Below are positions 26,826-35,376 of a stretch of 64,000 nt of DNA, piece by piece; the stretch's first letter is position 1, and every line of letters starts with the position of its first letter. The position numbers and the translations under genes are program-made. The notes under the pieces are model-generated. The model was given only the letters and a program-made list of their open reading frames with translations, was not told the DNA's origin and ran no database searches. The stretch comes from Scandinavium hiltneri (GTDB lineage: Bacteria > Pseudomonadota > Gammaproteobacteria > Enterobacterales > Enterobacteriaceae): positions 1 through 64,000 of the forward strand of contig NZ_JALIGE010000068.1 of assembly GCF_024764835.1 (NCBI RefSeq), in the 5' to 3' direction.

Positions 26826-28481
26826 ATGAACAACCTCCCCCACTGGTGGCAAAACGGCGTTATCTACCAGATCTATCCAAAAAGTTTTCAGGACACCACC
26901 GGCAGCGGCACCGGCGATTTACGCGGCGTGACGTTGCGGCTGGAATACCTGAAAACCCTCGGCGTAGACGCCATCTGGCTGACGCCGTTTTATGTCTCGC
27001 CCCAGGTAGATAACGGCTACGACGTGGCGAACTACACCGCCATCGACCCGGCTTACGGCACGCTGGATGATTTTGACGAACTGGTGGCCGAAGCCAAATC
27101 ACGCGGTATTCGCATCGTGCTGGATATGGTCCTCAACCACACTTCCACGCAGCATCCGTGGTTCCAGGCATCGCTCGACCCGGAGAGCCCGCACCGCGAG
27201 TTCTACATCTGGCGCGACGGTAAATCCGGTGAACTGCCGAACAACTGGCGTTCGAAGTTTGGCGGCAACGCGTGGCAGTGGCATCCCGAAAGCGAACAGT
27301 ATTATCTGCACCTTTTCGCCCCGGAACAGGCGGACCTCAACTGGGAAAACCCGGTAGTGCGCGATGAGCTGAAAAAGGTCTGCGAATTTTGGGCCGATCG
27401 CGGCGTCGATGGCCTGCGTCTCGACGTGGTGAATCTGATTTCTAAAGACCAGACGTTCCCGAACGATCCTGTCGGCGACGGGCGCTGTTTCTACACCGAC
27501 GGCCCGCGCGTACACGAATTCTTGCAGGAAATGAGCCGCGACGTGTTTATGCCGCGCGGCTTAATGACGGTCGGCGAAATGTCTTCCACCACGCTCGGTA
27601 ACTGTCAGCAATACGCCTCCCTGGCGGGCCACGAACTGTCGATGACGTTCAACTTCCATCACCTTAAAGTCGACTACCCCGGCGGTGAAAAATGGACGCT
27701 CGCCAAACCCGATTATGTGGCGCTGAAAGCATTGTTCAGCCACTGGCAGCAAGGGATGCACAACCGGGCATGGAACGCGCTGTTCTGGTGTAACCACGAT
27801 CAGCCGCGCATCGTGTCGCGCTTTGGTGATGAAGGGGAATACCGCATCCCGGCGGCGAAAATGCTGGCGATGGTGCTGCACGGTATGCAAGGTACGCCGT
27901 ACATTTATCAGGGCGAAGAAATTGGCATGACTAACCCGCATTTCGCGACGATCGCCGATTATCGCGACGTGGAAAGCCACAATATGTACGCAGAGCTACA
28001 CGCGCATGGCCGTGATGCCGATGAATTATTGGCGATTCTGGCCAGTAAATCGCGCGACAACAGCCGCACGCCGATGCAGTGGAGCGCGGAAACGCACGGT
28101 GGTTTTACCCCCGGTGAGCCGTGGATTGGCCTGGCCGACAACGTGGAGGAAATTAACGTTCAGGCGGCGTTAAAGGACCCGGATTCAGTGTTCTACACCT
28201 ATCAACAGCTGATTGCCCTGCGTAAAGCCGAACCGCTGCTGACGTGGGGGAACTATCAGGACTTACTGCCGGAACATCCGTCGTTGTGGTGCTATCGCCG
28301 CGAATGGCAGGGCCAGCAATTGTTGGTGGTGGCGAACCTGAGTCGTGACAGCCAGCCGTGGCAGCCGGAAGCGGTCGAGGGCGAGTGGAACGTGGCGATG
28401 CGTAATTATCCGGACCTGGATGCTCAACCGGGCGCGATGACCCTGCGCCCGTTTGAAGCGGTATGGTGGATACAGACGTAA
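26826..28481 (+). CDS. treC: TreC, trehalose-6-phosphate hydrolase
   Basis: GH13 enzyme of 551 residues, as in E. coli, which splits trehalose-6-phosphate into glucose and glucose-6-phosphate in the cytoplasm. Region I DMVLNHTS, region II GLRLDVVNLI (nucleophile Asp), region III VGEMSS (acid Glu) and region IV CNHDQPR (transition-state Asp) are all present. The start at 26826 (MNNLPHWWQNG) has an AGGAAA site. It forms the treBC operon with the transporter gene. Confidence 0.97.
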   Translation: MNNLPHWWQNGVIYQIYPKSFQDTTGSGTGDLRGVTLRLEYLKTLGVDAIWLTPFYVSPQVDNGYDVANYTAIDPAYGTLDDFDELVAEAKSRGIRIVLDMVLNHTSTQHPWFQASLDPESPHREFYIWRDGKSGELPNNWRSKFGGNAWQWHPESEQYYLHLFAPEQADLNWENPVVRDELKKVCEFWADRGVDGLRLDVVNLISKDQTFPNDPVGDGRCFYTDGPRVHEFLQEMSRDVFMPRGLMTVGEMSSTTLGNCQQYASLAGHELSMTFNFHHLKVDYPGGEKWTLAKPDYVALKALFSHWQQGMHNRAWNALFWCNHDQPRIVSRFGDEGEYRIPAAKMLAMVLHGMQGTPYIYQGEEIGMTNPHFATIADYRDVESHNMYAELHAHGRDADELLAILASKSRDNSRTPMQWSAETHGGFTPGEPWIGLADNVEEINVQAALKDPDSVFYTYQQLIALRKAEPLLTWGNYQDLLPEHPSLWCYRREWQGQQLLVVANLSRDSQPWQPEAVEGEWNVAMRNYPDLDAQPGAMTLRPFEAVWWIQT

Positions 28482-28490
28482 TAAGTTGAA

Positions 28491-28566
28491 TTGCCCGGCG
28501 GCGCGTTGCTGTGCTTGTCAGATCTACCGATCTCGTAGGCCCGCGCAAGCGTAGCGCCGCCGGGCA
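28491..28566. repeat. BIME after treC
   Basis: TTGCCCGGCGGCGCGTTGCT and, in inverse orientation, AAGCGTAGCGCCGCCGGGCA enclose a short linker between convergent treC and the EIIC gene. Confidence 0.8.
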
Positions 28567-28570
28567 TTTA

Positions 28571-29923
28571 TTATGCGTTTGGTATTCCGGCTATGGTTTC
28601 GGCGCTCTCTTTTGTCTGCGACGCATGTTCCTCTTTTGCCTTCAATTTGTCCCAGGCGCGGAAGAACGGATAGTAAATCACCAGCGAAATCCCGAGGTTT
28701 ACCGCCTGCAACACCGTGCCGGAAATATGCCCGCCCGTCGCCAGATAACCGCTGATGAAAATCGGCGTGGTGAACGGCAGCGCAATCCCCGCAGGCGGTG
28801 CCACCAGCCCGGTTGCCATCGAGGTGTAGGTGACTATCACCAGCAGCACCGGCGTCAGGATAAACGGCAGGAAGAAGTACGGGTTCATCACCAGCGGAAT
28901 ACCAAACACCATCGGTTCGCTGATGTTAAACAGCGCGGCCGGCGCGGCGATTTTACCCAACTGTTTCATCTGCGCGCTGCGGCTGCGGAACACCATGAAA
29001 ATCACCAGCCCTAACAGCGCACCCGTCCCGCCCGGCGCAATCCACAGATCGTAGAACTGCTGAGTGATAATGTGCGGAATAGGCAAACCGCTCTGGAAGG
29101 CGGTCAGGTTTTCCGCCATGTTCGACAGCCACACCGGCTGAATGAACACCAGCACAATCGCATCGCCGTGCAGGCCGAGCGTCCACAGAATCCCAATCAG
29201 AATCACCGAGATAATCATCCCCGGCAGCGTGCCGCCAACGTGATGCATCGGAATGCCGATCAGCGTCGCAATCATGCTGTTGATGTCGCCAAACGGTGAA
29301 GCTTCCACCGCCAGACGCAGGGCCAGCACCACTGCCAGCACGCAGAAACCCGGCACCAGCGCGAGGAACGATTTCGCCACCGCAGGCGGAACGCCGTCCG
29401 GCATTCTAATCACCAGATTACGGTTGGTGACAAAACGGTAAATCTCAGTGGAAAGCAGCGAAATAACAATCGCCACAAACAGCCCCTGGCTGCCCACCAG
29501 ACTCACCGGGATCACCCCTTTAACCACTTCTGCCGCCCCGTGAACCGGCGTGAACATCGTGCTTTGCGGGATGGTCATCACGAACGCCACCAGCGACATC
29601 GCCCCGGCGGTGAGCGGGTCGAGCGTGCGGTATTTTTCCGCCAGACGATACGCAATGCCGAAACTCGAAATCAGCGCCATGATGTCGTAAGTCGCTTTCA
29701 CCGGATACAGCATTTTGTCACGCCAGACGTCGCCAAAAAGATGCGTCATCATATCGGCATAACCCGGCACCGGCAGGTAGGCAAAAATCAGGAAAAATGA
29801 GCCGATCAGCATAAACGGCATATTGAGAATGATACCGTCGCGGACCGACAAGACGTGCTTTTGCCCGGCGATTTTCAGCGCGACGGGCATGACATAGCGT
29901 TCAATAAGCGTAGTTTTTGACAT
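28571..29923 (-). CDS. PTS EIIC component, lactose/cellobiose family
   Basis: Integral membrane EIIC of 450 residues in the CelB/ChbC family, with about ten hydrophobic segments from residue 30 to 425. Family-typical patches include the N-terminal VLSVRDGIILNMPFMLIGS, the NISEPMVFGIPLVMNPYF motif (the E of ISEP is the sugar-binding signature) and a hydrophilic C-terminal tail. It is the last gene of EIIB-GH4-EIIC and should import a beta-glucoside such as cellobiose or an aryl-glucoside as its 6-phosphate. The exact sugar cannot be told. Confidence 0.88.
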   Translation of the reverse strand: MSKTTLIERYVMPVALKIAGQKHVLSVRDGIILNMPFMLIGSFFLIFAYLPVPGYADMMTHLFGDVWRDKMLYPVKATYDIMALISSFGIAYRLAEKYRTLDPLTAGAMSLVAFVMTIPQSTMFTPVHGAAEVVKGVIPVSLVGSQGLFVAIVISLLSTEIYRFVTNRNLVIRMPDGVPPAVAKSFLALVPGFCVLAVVLALRLAVEASPFGDINSMIATLIGIPMHHVGGTLPGMIISVILIGILWTLGLHGDAIVLVFIQPVWLSNMAENLTAFQSGLPIPHIITQQFYDLWIAPGGTGALLGLVIFMVFRSRSAQMKQLGKIAAPAALFNISEPMVFGIPLVMNPYFFLPFILTPVLLVIVTYTSMATGLVAPPAGIALPFTTPIFISGYLATGGHISGTVLQAVNLGISLVIYYPFFRAWDKLKAKEEHASQTKESAETIAGIPNA

Positions 29924-29969
29924 GATAAAACCCCGTCTCTTCCGTTAACGTCCGTTAAAATAGCCGAAC

Positions 29970-31277
29970 TCAGTTAAATTGCGGTAACCACTGACGATTC
30001 AGGGTTAACACTTCCTCAAGCAGCGCCTGTGCGTCGGTGACATTGCCCACCAGCGGGTTGGTCACCAGCGCCAGCAGCGCACTTTCCCGACAGCCGTGAA
30101 CCGCCGCCTCAATCGTTAAGTGTTCGAACGCTTTGACCTGCTGAGTGAGTCCGTTCATCGCCGGAGGCAGCGGGCCAAATGCCAGCGGCCGCGCGCCCTG
30201 CGCATCGATAATGCTGTTGGTTTCCACCACCGCATCGTCGTCCAGGCCGTGGATCGCCCCGTTATTACGGGTGTTCACCACCATCTCTTTGCCCAAATTG
30301 TTGTGAATCGCGTTGATCAGCTCCACCGCCACTTCGGAGTAATAGGCACCGCCGCGGAAGCTCAGCTGCTCCGGCTTTTCGTCCAGATTCGGATCGGCAT
30401 ACAGCGCAAACAGCTCCTGCTCGACCTTCATCACCTGCTCCGCGCGAGTGCCTTTGCTTTTCGCCGCGTCGATTTCGTCCGCCAGCATCGCAGGCGTCAG
30501 CCAGAAATAGCGATGGTACGGGCACGGAATAGCCTTCAGCGCGCGCAGAAAATCCGCCGGCCACGGCAGCTCTTTGATGTTGTTCATCGACAGCGCATTG
30601 CCGTCGCACAGCATCTCAATCACTTTCGCGGTGACGTCCTGATGGTCCTGCATCACTTTGTGGATCCACACCATGTGGTTCAGCCCGGCGAAGCGCAGGT
30701 TCAGCGTGGCTTCATCGGCGTTAAGCATTTTGCCAATCATGTGCTGCATGTTGATGGGCACGTTGCACAGGCCGATGATTTTCGCCTTGCTGTAGCGGCT
30801 GACCGCTTCAGTAACAACTCCCGCCGGGTTGGTGAAGTTGAGAATAAAGGCGTCGGGGGCCAGCTCCTCCACTTTACGCGCCACCTCGAGAATAACCGGA
30901 ATGGTGCGCAGCGCTTTGGCGAAGCCGCCCACGCCGGTGGTTTCCTGGCCCAGCAGATTGTATTTCAGTCCTAACCGTTCATCCTGAGCACGCGCCGCCA
31001 GTTGCCCGACACGCAGCTGCGTCAGCACAAAGCTGGCCCCGCGAATCGCATCATCCAGCGTGAAATGCACGCTGACTTTGACGTGTTCGAGTCCTTTGTG
31101 TTTGAGCATGCGCTGGGTCAGCGCGGCAATAACATCGACTTTTTCGCGCCCTGATTCCACGTCCACCAGTGCCAGTTCCGTTACGGGAAGCTGCTCGTAA
31201 CGCACAATAATCCCTTCAATCAGTTCCGGGGTGTAGCTGCTGCCGCCGCCGATCACGGCGATTTTTAAGGATTGCAT
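29970..31277 (-). CDS. 6-phospho-beta-glucosidase, GH4 (CelF/ChbF-like)
   Basis: NAD+- and metal-dependent glycosidase of 435 residues. The N-terminal Rossmann motif is KIAVIGGGSSYTPELIEG, the metal-binding Cys and Asn are in GLCNVPINMQ, and the partner histidine is in GLNHMVWIH. GH4 enzymes cleave the phosphorylated disaccharide inside the cell by transient oxidation at C3. It lies between the EIIB and EIIC genes, which fits hydrolysis of the imported 6-phospho-beta-glucoside. The start at 31277 (MQSLKIAVIG) is chosen over one 17 codons upstream. Confidence 0.9.
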   Translation of the reverse strand: MQSLKIAVIGGGSSYTPELIEGIIVRYEQLPVTELALVDVESGREKVDVIAALTQRMLKHKGLEHVKVSVHFTLDDAIRGASFVLTQLRVGQLAARAQDERLGLKYNLLGQETTGVGGFAKALRTIPVILEVARKVEELAPDAFILNFTNPAGVVTEAVSRYSKAKIIGLCNVPINMQHMIGKMLNADEATLNLRFAGLNHMVWIHKVMQDHQDVTAKVIEMLCDGNALSMNNIKELPWPADFLRALKAIPCPYHRYFWLTPAMLADEIDAAKSKGTRAEQVMKVEQELFALYADPNLDEKPEQLSFRGGAYYSEVAVELINAIHNNLGKEMVVNTRNNGAIHGLDDDAVVETNSIIDAQGARPLAFGPLPPAMNGLTQQVKAFEHLTIEAAVHGCRESALLALVTNPLVGNVTDAQALLEEVLTLNRQWLPQFN

Positions 31278-31358
31278 GATGACCTCGTTTTTGGCACACG
31301 AAAGCCCACGCGTGAACGCGAACGCCACGCGGAAGTGCCCGTCAGGATATAAAGGAAA

Positions 31359-31667
31359 TTAGTGAGCGATCAGGGCCAGCGCTTTGTCGAGCACCGCCGC
31401 GCCGCGCATCATGCCGTAGTCGGCCATGTCGATAACCGCGACGGCTTTGCCCTGCGGCTCGGCGATGGCGGACAGGCGGGCAATTTCATACTTAACCTGT
31501 GGGCCGAGCAGCACCACATCGGCACCCGGCAGCTCGCGTTCGAATTCAGCGACGGGCACGGCGTAGATATCCAGCTCCAGCGCACGCAGCTGCGCTTCAG
31601 CTTTCATTTTATTCACCAGCATGCTGGTCGACATTCCAGCGGCACAGCATAAAACGATTCGTTGCAT
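31359..31667 (-). CDS. PTS EIIB component, lactose/cellobiose family
   Basis: Small cytoplasmic EIIB of 102 residues. The phosphocysteine loop is LCCAAGMSTSMLV, with Cys8 in the CxxGMSTS signature. It passes phosphate to the sugar carried by EIIC. It is the first gene of the EIIB-GH4-EIIC unit, transcribed away from the RpiR-type regulator. No EIIA gene of this family is in the cluster, so an EIIA encoded elsewhere, for example a ChbA-like protein, must serve it. Confidence 0.9.
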   Translation of the reverse strand: MQRIVLCCAAGMSTSMLVNKMKAEAQLRALELDIYAVPVAEFERELPGADVVLLGPQVKYEIARLSAIAEPQGKAVAVIDMADYGMMRGAAVLDKALALIAH

Positions 31668-31924
31668 GACTTTCCCCTTCAGTGATTCATACGGTCAATC
31701 TGGATACGAATGACTATATTGTTAAGATTATGTAATAGTGAAGGCTATATGAAATTTATTTTCATGGATGTGATCAATGCATAATTTTCAGCCATTATTT
31801 GCGCCTGTGCAGCGGGAAGATCACGCGAAAACGTAGGCGTTATTGGGAATTAATGGTATAAAGTGAGTTATCAATAAGTGAAAAATATTTTCAAATCGTG
31901 ACTTCGCGCAAAGGACAGAACCGG
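31668..31924. promoter_or_regulatory. Divergent PTS operon / rpiR control region
   Basis: These 257 AT-rich bases hold both promoters. At 31749-31765 lies ATGAAATTTATTTTCAT, a perfect 6-bp inverted repeat (ATGAAA/TTTCAT) with a 5-base centre, the shape of known RpiR-family operators. TGTGA near 31769 resembles half of a CRP site. Confidence 0.55.
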
Positions 31925-32668
31925 ATGGATATCGTTGGTCAACTGAAGGATGGGATGAGCCGTTTCAGCACCCAGGAATCCCGGGTGGCGGCGTTTATTC
32001 TGGAAAACATGAGTTTTACCGCCAGCGCCTCCATTGACGAACTGGCGGCGAAAGCGGGCGTCAGTCCGGCGACCATCACCCGTTTTGCCCGTTCTGTGGG
32101 CTGCGACGATATTCGCGACCTGCGTAAACAACTGGCGCAGGCCAGCGAACGCCGCTCGACTTGGGTGTCAGGCAACAGCGCCGCCCTGCCATCCACCTGG
32201 CGCGACCGCTTTGATACCGTCAATCTGACCCTGACCCACCAACTGCAGCACACCAGCGAAAGCGCGGTGGAAAAGCTGAAAGCACGGCTGCAAACGGCTC
32301 GCGCGGTTCACTGTTTTGCCCTCGGCGAACAGGACATCCCGCTCGCAACCCTGCTGCAACACCAGCTGCTGCCGCTCGGCATCGCCATCAATCTGTGCCA
32401 GGACGGCAACCTGATGCGCATGATTGCCAGCACCCTCAGCGACGATCACGTACTGCTGGTGTTAGCCACCGGCCCGGCGGATAACCTGCTGCAAAGCGCC
32501 ACACTGCAGGCCAGAATGCAGGGCGCGACCATCTTTGCTCTCACGCCGGATACTCACGCGCTGAGCAACATGGCCGCAGAAGTGCTGCCGCTGGCCCCTT
32601 CCGCCCAGGCTGCACGTTACGCGCTGCTGATGCTGGTCGACTTGCTGAACGACACCCTCATCGCGTGA
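31925..32668 (+). CDS. RpiR-family transcriptional regulator
   Basis: Regulator of 247 residues with an N-terminal RpiR-type helix-turn-helix (about 1-75; ASIDELAAKAGVSPATITRFARSVGC) and a C-terminal SIS sugar-phosphate isomerase-like domain (about 115-240), which would sense a phosphosugar. The position, divergent from the EIIB-GH4-EIIC genes, suggests local control of that operon. The start at 31925 has AAGGA upstream; the frame is open nine codons further to a GTG. Confidence 0.87.
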   Translation: MDIVGQLKDGMSRFSTQESRVAAFILENMSFTASASIDELAAKAGVSPATITRFARSVGCDDIRDLRKQLAQASERRSTWVSGNSAALPSTWRDRFDTVNLTLTHQLQHTSESAVEKLKARLQTARAVHCFALGEQDIPLATLLQHQLLPLGIAINLCQDGNLMRMIASTLSDDHVLLVLATGPADNLLQSATLQARMQGATIFALTPDTHALSNMAAEVLPLAPSAQAARYALLMLVDLLNDTLIA

Positions 32669-32822
32669 TCTTTTTCACAACATGGGTTGCACGGTGACCA
32701 CCTGATTTCGCTGCTTTTTTACACAGCTCAAACTATCAGAAATTTCATTTGAAGCCGCGTTGCCCGTCTGCTGTGCTGTCCCGTTTTTACTTTGTTCTGA
32801 ATCAAAAAAATCGCAAACATGT

Positions 32823-32836
32823 TTGATGCATATCAC
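32823..32836 (+). promoter_or_regulatory. FNR site of nrdDG
   Basis: TTGATGCATATCAC matches the FNR consensus TTGAT-N4-ATCAA at nine of ten positions. FNR activation under oxygen limitation is established for nrdDG in E. coli, which fits an oxygen-sensitive reductase. Confidence 0.8.
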
Positions 32837-32881
32837 TATATATAGAACTTAGAATGCACCCCGACCCTACATATTGTATTA
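32833..32881 (+). promoter_or_regulatory. Pair of NrdR boxes
   Basis: TCACTATATATAGAAC (32833-32848) and CCTACATATTGTATTA (32866-32881) resemble the 16-bp NrdR consensus ACACWATATATWGTGT. They are about three helical turns apart, the usual tandem arrangement for the ATP/dATP-sensing repressor NrdR. The second box is degenerate. Confidence 0.7.
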
Positions 32882-32920
32882 ATCGCCTATTCTCACACCA
32901 ATCCCCTAAGGACATGAGTG

Positions 32921-33028
32921 ATGAGTTTTGTGGATAAAAAGGGCCGGAACCTGAGGAAGTTATTGGCGTATAAGCCCATTGACGTCTCAGGCGCGCATTC
33001 CCCCTCTGTGGATAACCTGTTCTTATAA
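32921..33028 (+). CDS. Possible small ORF (35 aa) in the nrdD leader
   Basis: A 36-codon frame begins ATG 32921 (MSFVDKKGRNLRKLLAYKP), with AAGGA about 9 bases before it, and ends TAA 33026-33028, 13 bases before nrdD. An out-of-frame ATG at 32914 competes. I do not recognise the peptide. Both DnaA-type 9-mers lie inside the frame, in the same codon phase, so the frame may be a by-product of the sites. It is listed as a candidate only. Confidence 0.3.
   Translation: MSFVDKKGRNLRKLLAYKPIDVSGAHSPSVDNLFL
32929..33015 (-). promoter_or_regulatory. Two DnaA-box 9-mers upstream of nrdD
   Basis: TTATCCACA, the strongest form of the DnaA box, occurs on the minus strand exactly at 32929-32937 and again at 33007-33015, 78 bases apart. 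In E. coli, DnaA control is known for the aerobic reductase operon nrdAB; its presence before nrdD is not something I can confirm from memory. Confidence 0.6.
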
Positions 33029-33041
33029 TTATGGAGTGATC

Positions 33042-35180
33042 ATGACACCGCATGTGATGAAACGAGACGGCTGTAAAGCGCCTTTCAAGTCAGCACGCAT
33101 CCAGGAAGCTATCCTGCGTGCGGCCAAAGCAGCGGGAGTCGATGACGCAGACTATTGCGCCACCGTCGCAGAAGTCGTTAGTGACCAGATGCAGGGCCGT
33201 GATCGCGTTGATATCAACGAAATTCAGACCGCGGTCGAAAATCAGCTGATGTCTGGCCCGTATAAACAGCTGGCACGCGCTTACATTGAATACCGTCACG
33301 ACCGTGACGTGCAACGCGAAAAGCGTGGCCGCCTGAATCAGGAAATTCGCGGCCTGGTTGAGCAGACCAACTCCGCGCTGCTCAACGAAAATGCCAATAA
33401 AGACAGCAAAGTGATCCCGACCCAGCGCGACCTGCTGGCGGGCATTGTCGCCAAACACTACGCGCGCCAGCATTTGCTGCCTTATGACGTGGTGCAGGCG
33501 CACGAGCGCGGCGAAATTCATTACCACGACCTCGACTACTCGCCGTTCTTCCCGATGTTTAACTGCATGCTTATCGATCTGAATGGCATGCTCACCCAGG
33601 GCTTTAAGATGGGTAACGCGGAAATTGCGCCGCCGAAGTCCATCTCTACGGCCACCGCCGTCACCGCGCAGATAATTGCCCAGGTGGCGAGCCACATCTA
33701 TGGCGGCACCACCATCAACCGCATCGATGAAGTGCTGGCCCCGTTCGTCACCTTAAGTTTTGAAAAGCATCGTAAAACGGCGGAAGAATGGCAAATTCCT
33801 GATGCCGATGGTTACGCCCACGCCCGTACCGAAAAAGAGTGCTACGACGCGTTCCAGTCTCTGGAATATGAAGTGAACACGCTGCACACCGCCAACGGCC
33901 AAACGCCGTTCGTGACCTTCGGCTTTGGCCTGGGCACCCGTTGGGAATCGCGGATGATCCAGCAGTCTATCCTGCGTAATCGTATTGCCGGTCTGGGCAA
34001 AAACCGCAAAACCGCGGTGTTCCCAAAACTGGTGTTTGCGATCCGCGATGGTCTGAACCACAAAGTCGGTGACGCCAACTATGACATTAAGCAGCTGGCG
34101 CTGGAGTGCGCGAGCAAGCGTATGTATCCGGACATTCTGAACTACGACCAGGTGGTGAAAGTCACCGGTTCGTTCAAAACGCCAATGGGCTGTCGCAGCT
34201 TCCTCGGCGTGTGGGAAAACGAAAACGGCGAGCAAATCCACGAAGGCCGCAACAACATCGGCGTTATCAGTCTCAACCTGCCGCGCATTGCGCTGGAAGC
34301 CAAAGGTGACGAAGCGGCGTTCTGGACCTTACTGGACGAACGTTTACAGCTCTCCCGTAAGGCGCTGATGACTCGTATCGCCCGTCTGGAAGGCGTGAAA
34401 GCGCGCGTGGCCCCAATCCTGTATATGGAAGGTGCCTGCGGTGTGCGTCTGAACGCTGACGACGACGTGTCGGAAATTTTCAAAGACGGTCGCGCGTCCA
34501 TTTCTCTGGGCTATATCGGCATTCACGAAACCATTAACGCACTGTTTGGCGATTCGCACATGTACGACAGCGACGCGCTGCGCGAAAAAGGCGTGGCCAT
34601 TGTGCAGCGTCTGCGTGACGCCGTGGACCAGTGGAAAGACGAGACCGGCTATGGATTCAGCCTGTACAGCACGCCAAGTGAAAACCTGTGCGACCGCTTC
34701 TGCCGTCTCGACACCGCCGAGTTTGGCCTGGTCGATGGCGTAACCGACAAAGGGTATTACACCAACAGCTTCCACCTCGACGTGGAGAAAAAGGTGAACC
34801 CGTACGATAAGATTGATTTCGAAGCGGCCTATCCGCCAATCGCTAACGGCGGTTTCATTTGCTATGGCGAATACCCGAACATTCAGCACAACCTGAAAGC
34901 GCTGGAAGACGTGTGGGATTACAGCTATCAGCACGTGCCGTATTACGGGACCAACACGCCTATCGACGAATGCTACGAGTGCGGCTTTACCGGTGAGTTC
35001 GAATGCACCAGCAAAGGCTTCACCTGCCCGAAATGCGGCAACCACGACGCCGCACGCGTATCAGTGACTCGCCGCGTGTGCGGTTATCTCGGCAGCCCGG
35101 ACGCACGTCCGTTCAACGCCGGGAAGCAGGAAGAAGTGAAGCGCCGCGTGAAGCATTTGGGGAATGGGCAGCTAGGTTAA
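33042..35180 (+). CDS. nrdD: NrdD, anaerobic ribonucleoside-triphosphate reductase
   Basis: Class III glycyl-radical reductase of 712 residues, the E. coli length. It converts NTPs to dNTPs with formate as reductant when oxygen is absent. An N-terminal ATP cone (about 3-95; VMKRDGCKAPFKSARIQEAI) senses ATP/dATP. The C-terminal zinc site is CYECGFTGEFEC...CPKC, and the glycyl-radical loop is RRVCGYLGSPDAR, the Gly being the one activated by NrdG. The start at 33042 is preceded by GGAG. It is followed by nrdG after a 196-base gap holding REP and ERIC units. Confidence 0.98.
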   Translation: MTPHVMKRDGCKAPFKSARIQEAILRAAKAAGVDDADYCATVAEVVSDQMQGRDRVDINEIQTAVENQLMSGPYKQLARAYIEYRHDRDVQREKRGRLNQEIRGLVEQTNSALLNENANKDSKVIPTQRDLLAGIVAKHYARQHLLPYDVVQAHERGEIHYHDLDYSPFFPMFNCMLIDLNGMLTQGFKMGNAEIAPPKSISTATAVTAQIIAQVASHIYGGTTINRIDEVLAPFVTLSFEKHRKTAEEWQIPDADGYAHARTEKECYDAFQSLEYEVNTLHTANGQTPFVTFGFGLGTRWESRMIQQSILRNRIAGLGKNRKTAVFPKLVFAIRDGLNHKVGDANYDIKQLALECASKRMYPDILNYDQVVKVTGSFKTPMGCRSFLGVWENENGEQIHEGRNNIGVISLNLPRIALEAKGDEAAFWTLLDERLQLSRKALMTRIARLEGVKARVAPILYMEGACGVRLNADDDVSEIFKDGRASISLGYIGIHETINALFGDSHMYDSDALREKGVAIVQRLRDAVDQWKDETGYGFSLYSTPSENLCDRFCRLDTAEFGLVDGVTDKGYYTNSFHLDVEKKVNPYDKIDFEAAYPPIANGGFICYGEYPNIQHNLKALEDVWDYSYQHVPYYGTNTPIDECYECGFTGEFECTSKGFTCPKCGNHDAARVSVTRRVCGYLGSPDARPFNAGKQEEVKRRVKHLGNGQLG

Positions 35181-35196
35181 GCTCGCTCCTCAATGA

Positions 35197-35226
35197 TGCC
35201 CGCTGGCGAGAAGCTTACCGGGCCTA
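35197..35226. repeat. REP element after nrdD
   Basis: GATGCCCGCTGGCGAGAAGC followed by TTACCGGGCC, a single REP-like palindrome just after the nrdD stop. Confidence 0.6.
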
Positions 35227-35239
35227 AGCTTGTTAATGT

Positions 35240-35360
35240 TTCCGCAACGCAATTCACGTCAGAGCAAGGCGGCAAATGAGCAAGTCCCGGGGAGCTTACT
35301 CAAGTAAGTGACCCGGGCGCACGAATGCAGCCAACGCCGCTATGGCGTTAATTGATAAGC
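35240..35360. repeat. ERIC element between nrdD and nrdG
   Basis: The core AAGTCCCGGGGAGCTTACTC followed by AAGTAAGTGACCCGGGCGCA is close to the ERIC central dyad, and the flanks GCAAGGCGGCAAATGAG and TGCAGCCAACGCC fit its ends. Total length is near the 127-bp consensus. It lies within the nrdDG transcript and would fold into a long hairpin there. Confidence 0.85.
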
Positions 35361-35376
35361 GGACGAGAAGCGAAAA

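Larger units (their letters stand above)
32669..33041 (+). promoter_or_regulatory. Long nrdD leader with multiple regulator sites
   Basis: The 373 bases between the rpiR-type gene and nrdD hold no established gene. They contain an FNR-type dyad, two NrdR-type boxes, two DnaA-type 9-mers and a possible 35-codon frame, each listed separately. GGAGTGATC precedes the nrdD ATG. Confidence 0.7.
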
